From Sphingobacteriaceae bacterium (lineage in GTDB: Bacteria; Bacteroidota; Bacteroidia; B-17B0; Aurantibacillaceae), in NCBI GenBank assembly GCA_023251775.1, contig JAHEYC010000033.1, forward strand, positions 1 to 35,269: a DNA stretch of 35,269 nt, read 5' to 3'. The translations under genes were made by a program, and so were the position numbers. Positions within the stretch are counted from its first letter, which is position 1, and the number at the start of each line of letters is the position of its first letter. This document shows, piece by piece, positions 31,697 through 35,269 of the stretch. The notes beneath the pieces were generated by a model that was given only the letters and a program-made list of their open reading frames with translations, did not search any database and had not been told where the DNA came from.

Positions 31697-32122
31697 TCAT
31701 TGTTTTGTAACATTAAAATTTGAGCCGTAGTAATCTTGAAGTTCAGTAATGGTTACTCCGTAGTCACTTAATTTTATGATAAGTTGTTTTGCTTCACCGC
31801 ATTTTCCTGTTTTTGTTTCGTTGGCATTCAGCTCAATGGTTTGTAATTCGTCTTTGTAATGTTGCTTGTTATCTTTTGTAATTGGAGCGTGAAGCCACTC
31901 TGCTTTCACTTTATAATTATTTGTATTGATCAATTCCAATAGCATCACATCTTCATTATTACACTTGGTGATCATAGCGTTTGCTTTTACACCTTGATGC
32001 GCAACTGTTCCATGAATGCTTATAAGAACAGGAAACCATTTTTCGTGTTCGTGCGATTGCGCGTTGGAAAGCGTAACCGAAAAAATAAATAGTATCGAAA
32101 AGAATAAATTTTTAAGCCTCAT
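31697..32122 (-). CDS. Small exported hypothetical protein
   Basis: This 141-residue protein has a clear signal peptide (R-L-K-N then a hydrophobic core ending L-S-N-A-Q, cleavage near 21). The mature part starts with a histidine- and charge-rich segment (S-H-E-H-E-K-W-F). It contains two cysteines (I-T-K-C-N-N and T-G-K-C-G-E) that could pair, and it looks beta-rich. No family is recognised. It lies 45 bases upstream of the giant adhesin gene on the same strand and may share its transcript, so it could be an accessory secreted protein. Confidence 0.7.
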   Translation of the reverse strand: MRLKNLFFSILFIFSVTLSNAQSHEHEKWFPVLISIHGTVAHQGVKANAMITKCNNEDVMLLELINTNNYKVKAEWLHAPITKDNKQHYKDELQTIELNANETKTGKCGEAKQLIIKLSDYGVTITELQDYYGSNFNVTKQ

Positions 32123-32264
32123 AGAATGGTGGTTTGATCATATTAAGTTAAGCAATTTATGGCGTAAAGTCAATACCAACTTTTACACAGTAACGACCTC
32201 ATAAACAAGGAGTTCTTGTAGTACTTATTTAGATTTCATGGTCAAACAAGGGAGGGAATTTTTT

Positions 32265-32332
32265 CGTCTTTAATAAGACGTCATTCGTCAACAAAATACT
32301 GATATCCGTATAAATCTAAAGTGTTTAGATTT
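32265..32332. repeat. Two hairpins in the gap between exported-protein and phosphatase genes
   Basis: CGTCTT-TAAT-AAGACG (32265-32280) and AAATCTAAA-GTG-TTTAGATTT (32312-32332) are perfect stems of 6 and 9 bp. They lie downstream of the phosphatase gene ending at 32422 (minus) and upstream of the gene starting at 32122. Either could terminate or regulate, but neither has a strong T-tract. Nothing else is seen in 32123-32421. Confidence 0.4.
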
Positions 32333-32421
32333 TATGCGTGGTGACATTTTTTTAGGAGAAATTATCGCGCACAAAACTCAGAAAAAATAAAAAGGTTAAT
32401 AAGTAGAGGGCTTAGTATGCG

Positions 32422-35268
32422 TTATAATCTAATACCAATGACACAAATATCATCTACTTGTTCAAATTCACCTTTCCAATCAACGATCGCTTTTTGAATG
32501 ATGTCTTTTTGTTTTTTCATTGGCAGGTTAGCATTGCCTAGCAGCATCTCGTTCAATTGTTTGTATTTGAATTTTTTTCCTTTTGGTCCGCCAAACTGAT
32601 CGGCGTATCCATCGGTATACAAATAAATGGCGTTTCCTTTTTTTGCATTTATGATATGAAGTGAGAACTGTTCTTCCTTTTCTCCTTTGCCTATTGGCAT
32701 TTTACTAAATGGAAGTTCTTCTAATGTTCCATCATTATAAATAAGTGGCGCGTTGTTTCCTGCCGAATAGGTGATGCGATAATTATTTTCTTTTTTATTT
32801 GATTCGAAGCAAACCAAAATTCCGTCCATTCCATCTTTTGCTCCATCTCTTGATACACTATTCACCAAACGATCGCGAACGTAATTCAAAATAGCATCCG
32901 GTTCATGAATTCCTTTTTCGTTGATGGCCTCATTTAAAAAACTAATATTGAGTAAGCTCATGAATGCTCCAGGCACGCCGTGACCGGTGCTATCGCAAAC
33001 GGCCAAGTAAAATAATTCCTTATCTTCATTTCCTCGCGGCACCGCTTTAGTTGCCCAATAAAAATCTCCACTTACAATATCCTTTGGTTGAAACAGAACA
33101 AAATGATCATCAAAATGTTTTTTAAGTACTTTTTCATGTGCTAACAAAGTAAACTGAATTCGTTGTGCGTAATTAATAGAATCAACAATTTCTTTTTGTT
33201 TTTCCTCCACAGTCTTCTTTTGGTTTGCAATTTCCTGAGTGCGTTCGTCAACTGTAAATTCCAATTCCTTTTGCCGTTTTAAAAGTTTATTGGTCCTCAT
33301 TCTATTATATCCGAAAATAATTCCGATAGCCAACAAACCATATATCGTATAAGCCACTTTTGTTTTCCACCAGGGCGGACGAACAACAAATGAATAAGTT
33401 AATAATTCACTTTCAACATGATCCTTGTTCTTTGACTTGACCTTGAATGTATATTTTCCGGCCGGTAAGAATTTATAATCAGCGCTTGCATCAGTTGACC
33501 ACAAACTCCATTTTGATTCTAGTCCATCCAATATGTATGAATATTTTATTTTTCGATAGCTTTTAAAATCAATACCGGCAAAATGAAATGTAAGATGATT
33601 TTGATGATACGGTAAGCTTAAACTTATAGGCATGTTTGTCCAAGCCGCAGCACTATCGTATTCTATTCCAACAGATGATTCTTTCTTCATCAACGAATCC
33701 TTTATCTGCCAATCCATATCCTTTCCAAACAATTGTAAACCCTTCCAGATCATTTTTGGTTTCGCAACATCTTGTTTATCATTTTCGGGATCATAACAGG
33801 TAAGCATTTTAAATGTTCCCCACCAAATTTTTCCAGTTCTATCCTCTGCTAATGCTGCTCGCCGACAGGATGCTCCTTTAAATCCTTCAATGGGACCATA
33901 ATTAATGAATTCAGGATCTTTGTTATTTGCGATCTTAATGAATTCTTTTTTCTTTAGAACCGCTACGCCTGATTGTAATCCAAACCACATATCGCCTGTA
34001 GATGTTTTAAGGCACGACACAACCGTATTACCACTTAATCCTTGTGCTTTTGTATAATGCGATACTTTTTTTCCATCGTATTTAAATATGCCATTATCTG
34101 CGGTAGTTATCCACATATTACCCTGATCATCCTCAGCAAAATCAGAAACTACACGACCTTGAAAGCCGGCTGCCTTATTTACTTTATAAAAATCTTTTCC
34201 ATCATAGATCATAAAACCTGCTCCACCCGTTCCTATCCAGATCCTTCCTTTTTTATCTTGATAAAGTGCCGACGTATTTAATTTTGTGATCATCGAATCA
34301 TCTTCGAATCGTATAAATTTGCCATCCTTTAAAAGTGTAGGGCCCCAATTTGTACCGATCCAAAGATCCCCTTTTGGTGTTGGCTGCAATTCGCTTATCC
34401 AGGTATTTGGTAATTCCTCAGTGTAGGTATAATATTTTTGTCCATCAAATTTAGTAAGTCCTTTATAATCTTTACCAAGCCAAATATTCTTATCCTTATC
34501 CTCACACAAGACTCGTATACTGGCCATGTCTTCCTTCTTCCCTTGCCATATATAAAATTTATCGTTGGCATATTTCATAAAGCTGTTGGTTGTTGAAAAT
34601 AAAAGATCATTATTTCCATCCTTTACAATGCAATTTATCATGTCAGTGCCTAATACTTCTTTTGTTGCATAATGTCTGAAGCAATTCTTATCGTATTCCA
34701 TCAAGCCACCAACACCACCAGTTAACCATAAATTTCCTGTATTATCAAATGTGGCGTGTGACACATCTCTTGAATTCAATCCTTCCTCGGTTGTGATATA
34801 ATAAAAATATTTTCCGTCGTATATATTAAGAGCGGCGTCACCTTCTCCGGTGGAAAAATAGATCAACCCATCATTTCCAATGGTAATGCAACCAGTAGTG
34901 AATCCTCTTAATCCATTTTCTTTGTAACGATGAAAATTCTTTCCGTCGAATTTAGCAACACCTCTTGTAAAAAGTCCGAACCACATATTCCCTTCAAGAT
35001 CCTCATTAATTGCTCCAATGTCATTATATGGAGTTGTTTTATCGTGATAATCGATGTATGTAAATGTTGTACCATCATATTTTGTGATACTTCCATCACT
35101 TCCGCCAAACCACATATTCCCTTTTGAATCCTCAAAAACCGAACGAATATCATTGTACGCCAAACCATTCTTTGTTGTATAAAAATAGCAGGTCTTCCCA
35201 TCAAACTTTACCAATCCTTCACGGCTAACTGCACACCAAATGTTCCCTTTTTTATCACAACACATTGG
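32422..35268 (-). CDS. Beta-propeller/Y_Y_Y sensor with SpoIIE phosphatase (N-terminus outside window)
   Basis: The frame is open to the window edge, and the first Met (35265) lies inside a propeller repeat, so the N-terminus is missing. About 947 residues are visible. At least ten two-component-regulator propeller repeats (G-N-I-W-C-A, G-N-M-W-F-G, K-Y-D-G, G-D-M-W-F-G-L) cover about 1-500. A Y_Y_Y domain (about 555-630, Y-S-Y-I-L-D-G-L, ending Y-S-F-V-V-R-P-P-W-W) follows. Next come one membrane helix (about 637-655), a coiled coil, the linker D-S-I-N-Y-A-Q-R-I-Q and a SpoIIE phosphatase with G-D-F-Y-W-A, C-D-S-T-G-H-G, T-D-G-Y-A-D-Q and Q-V-D-D-I. This is the hybrid-two-component sensor layout with the kinase replaced by a phosphatase. 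The propeller probably reads a periplasmic ligand of unknown identity. The output domain is near-identical in pattern to the two TPR paralogues. Confidence 0.92.
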   Translation of the reverse strand, partial: PMCCDKKGNIWCAVSREGLVKFDGKTCYFYTTKNGLAYNDIRSVFEDSKGNMWFGGSDGSITKYDGTTFTYIDYHDKTTPYNDIGAINEDLEGNMWFGLFTRGVAKFDGKNFHRYKENGLRGFTTGCITIGNDGLIYFSTGEGDAALNIYDGKYFYYITTEEGLNSRDVSHATFDNTGNLWLTGGVGGLMEYDKNCFRHYATKEVLGTDMINCIVKDGNNDLLFSTTNSFMKYANDKFYIWQGKKEDMASIRVLCEDKDKNIWLGKDYKGLTKFDGQKYYTYTEELPNTWISELQPTPKGDLWIGTNWGPTLLKDGKFIRFEDDSMITKLNTSALYQDKKGRIWIGTGGAGFMIYDGKDFYKVNKAAGFQGRVVSDFAEDDQGNMWITTADNGIFKYDGKKVSHYTKAQGLSGNTVVSCLKTSTGDMWFGLQSGVAVLKKKEFIKIANNKDPEFINYGPIEGFKGASCRRAALAEDRTGKIWWGTFKMLTCYDPENDKQDVAKPKMIWKGLQLFGKDMDWQIKDSLMKKESSVGIEYDSAAAWTNMPISLSLPYHQNHLTFHFAGIDFKSYRKIKYSYILDGLESKWSLWSTDASADYKFLPAGKYTFKVKSKNKDHVESELLTYSFVVRPPWWKTKVAYTIYGLLAIGIIFGYNRMRTNKLLKRQKELEFTVDERTQEIANQKKTVEEKQKEIVDSINYAQRIQFTLLAHEKVLKKHFDDHFVLFQPKDIVSGDFYWATKAVPRGNEDKELFYLAVCDSTGHGVPGAFMSLLNISFLNEAINEKGIHEPDAILNYVRDRLVNSVSRDGAKDGMDGILVCFESNKKENNYRITYSAGNNAPLIYNDGTLEELPFSKMPIGKGEKEEQFSLHIINAKKGNAIYLYTDGYADQFGGPKGKKFKYKQLNEMLLGNANLPMKKQKDIIQKAIVDWKGEFEQVDDICVIGIRL

Positions 35269-35269
35269 A

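Overview
The window looks like chromosome from a member of the Bacteroidota (Flavobacteriales-like), although no marker gene fixes the genus. Evidence for this is AT-rich DNA, a giant secreted protein ending in a gliding-motility/T9SS type B sorting domain, TPR- and propeller-linked SpoIIE phosphatases carrying the linker D-S-I-N-Y-A-K-R-I-Q, many recognisable Bacteroidota -7 boxes (TAnnTTTG), and few Shine-Dalgarno sites.

Layout. 1-3060: the C-terminal end of one gene, then a three-gene + strand operon of unknown function (six-helix membrane protein, 87-residue beta-rich protein, exported protein). The first two genes share a 20-bp dyad in their leaders, and the operon closes with a strong terminator. 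3096-14153: an accessory, defence-type region. It holds a BRO-N/Fic AMP-transferase-like gene flanked by gene debris and an imperfect direct repeat. It continues with a complete EcoEI-like type I restriction-modification locus, hsdR - [structured RNA + Abi_2/AbiF HEPN gene] - hsdM - hsdS - small membrane protein. After that come a broken HNH nuclease gene, an orphan ORF, a dinD gene bracketed by an 80-bp direct repeat, and a GNAT/HTH two-gene operon that resembles a toxin-antitoxin pair and sits behind three palindromic operator boxes spaced exactly 20 bp apart.

14154-35269: more ordinary chromosome. It contains two inverted TPR-SpoIIE phosphatase paralogues (14664-16652 + and 22660-24660 -), a third phosphatase on a beta-propeller/Y_Y_Y sensor running off the right edge, a DUF418 membrane protein, several exported proteins, a BaiN/HI0933-type flavoprotein, and the roughly 2290-residue T9SS adhesin-like protein whose core is five tandem copies of a roughly 240-residue three-domain unit. 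Intergenic gaps are filled with dispersed palindromic repeats.

How it fits together. The type I enzyme would modify and cut DNA, and the Abi_2 HEPN ribonuclease with its adjacent short RNA could act as a second, abortive layer. Fic, DinD and the GNAT/HTH pair are typical passengers of such islands. Fragments of HsdM-like and HNH genes and flanking direct repeats indicate repeated turnover here. Outside the island, the three sensor-phosphatases share one output domain, which suggests parallel inputs into a partner-switching or phosphoprotein network. The exported proteins and the T9SS adhesin belong to the cell surface.
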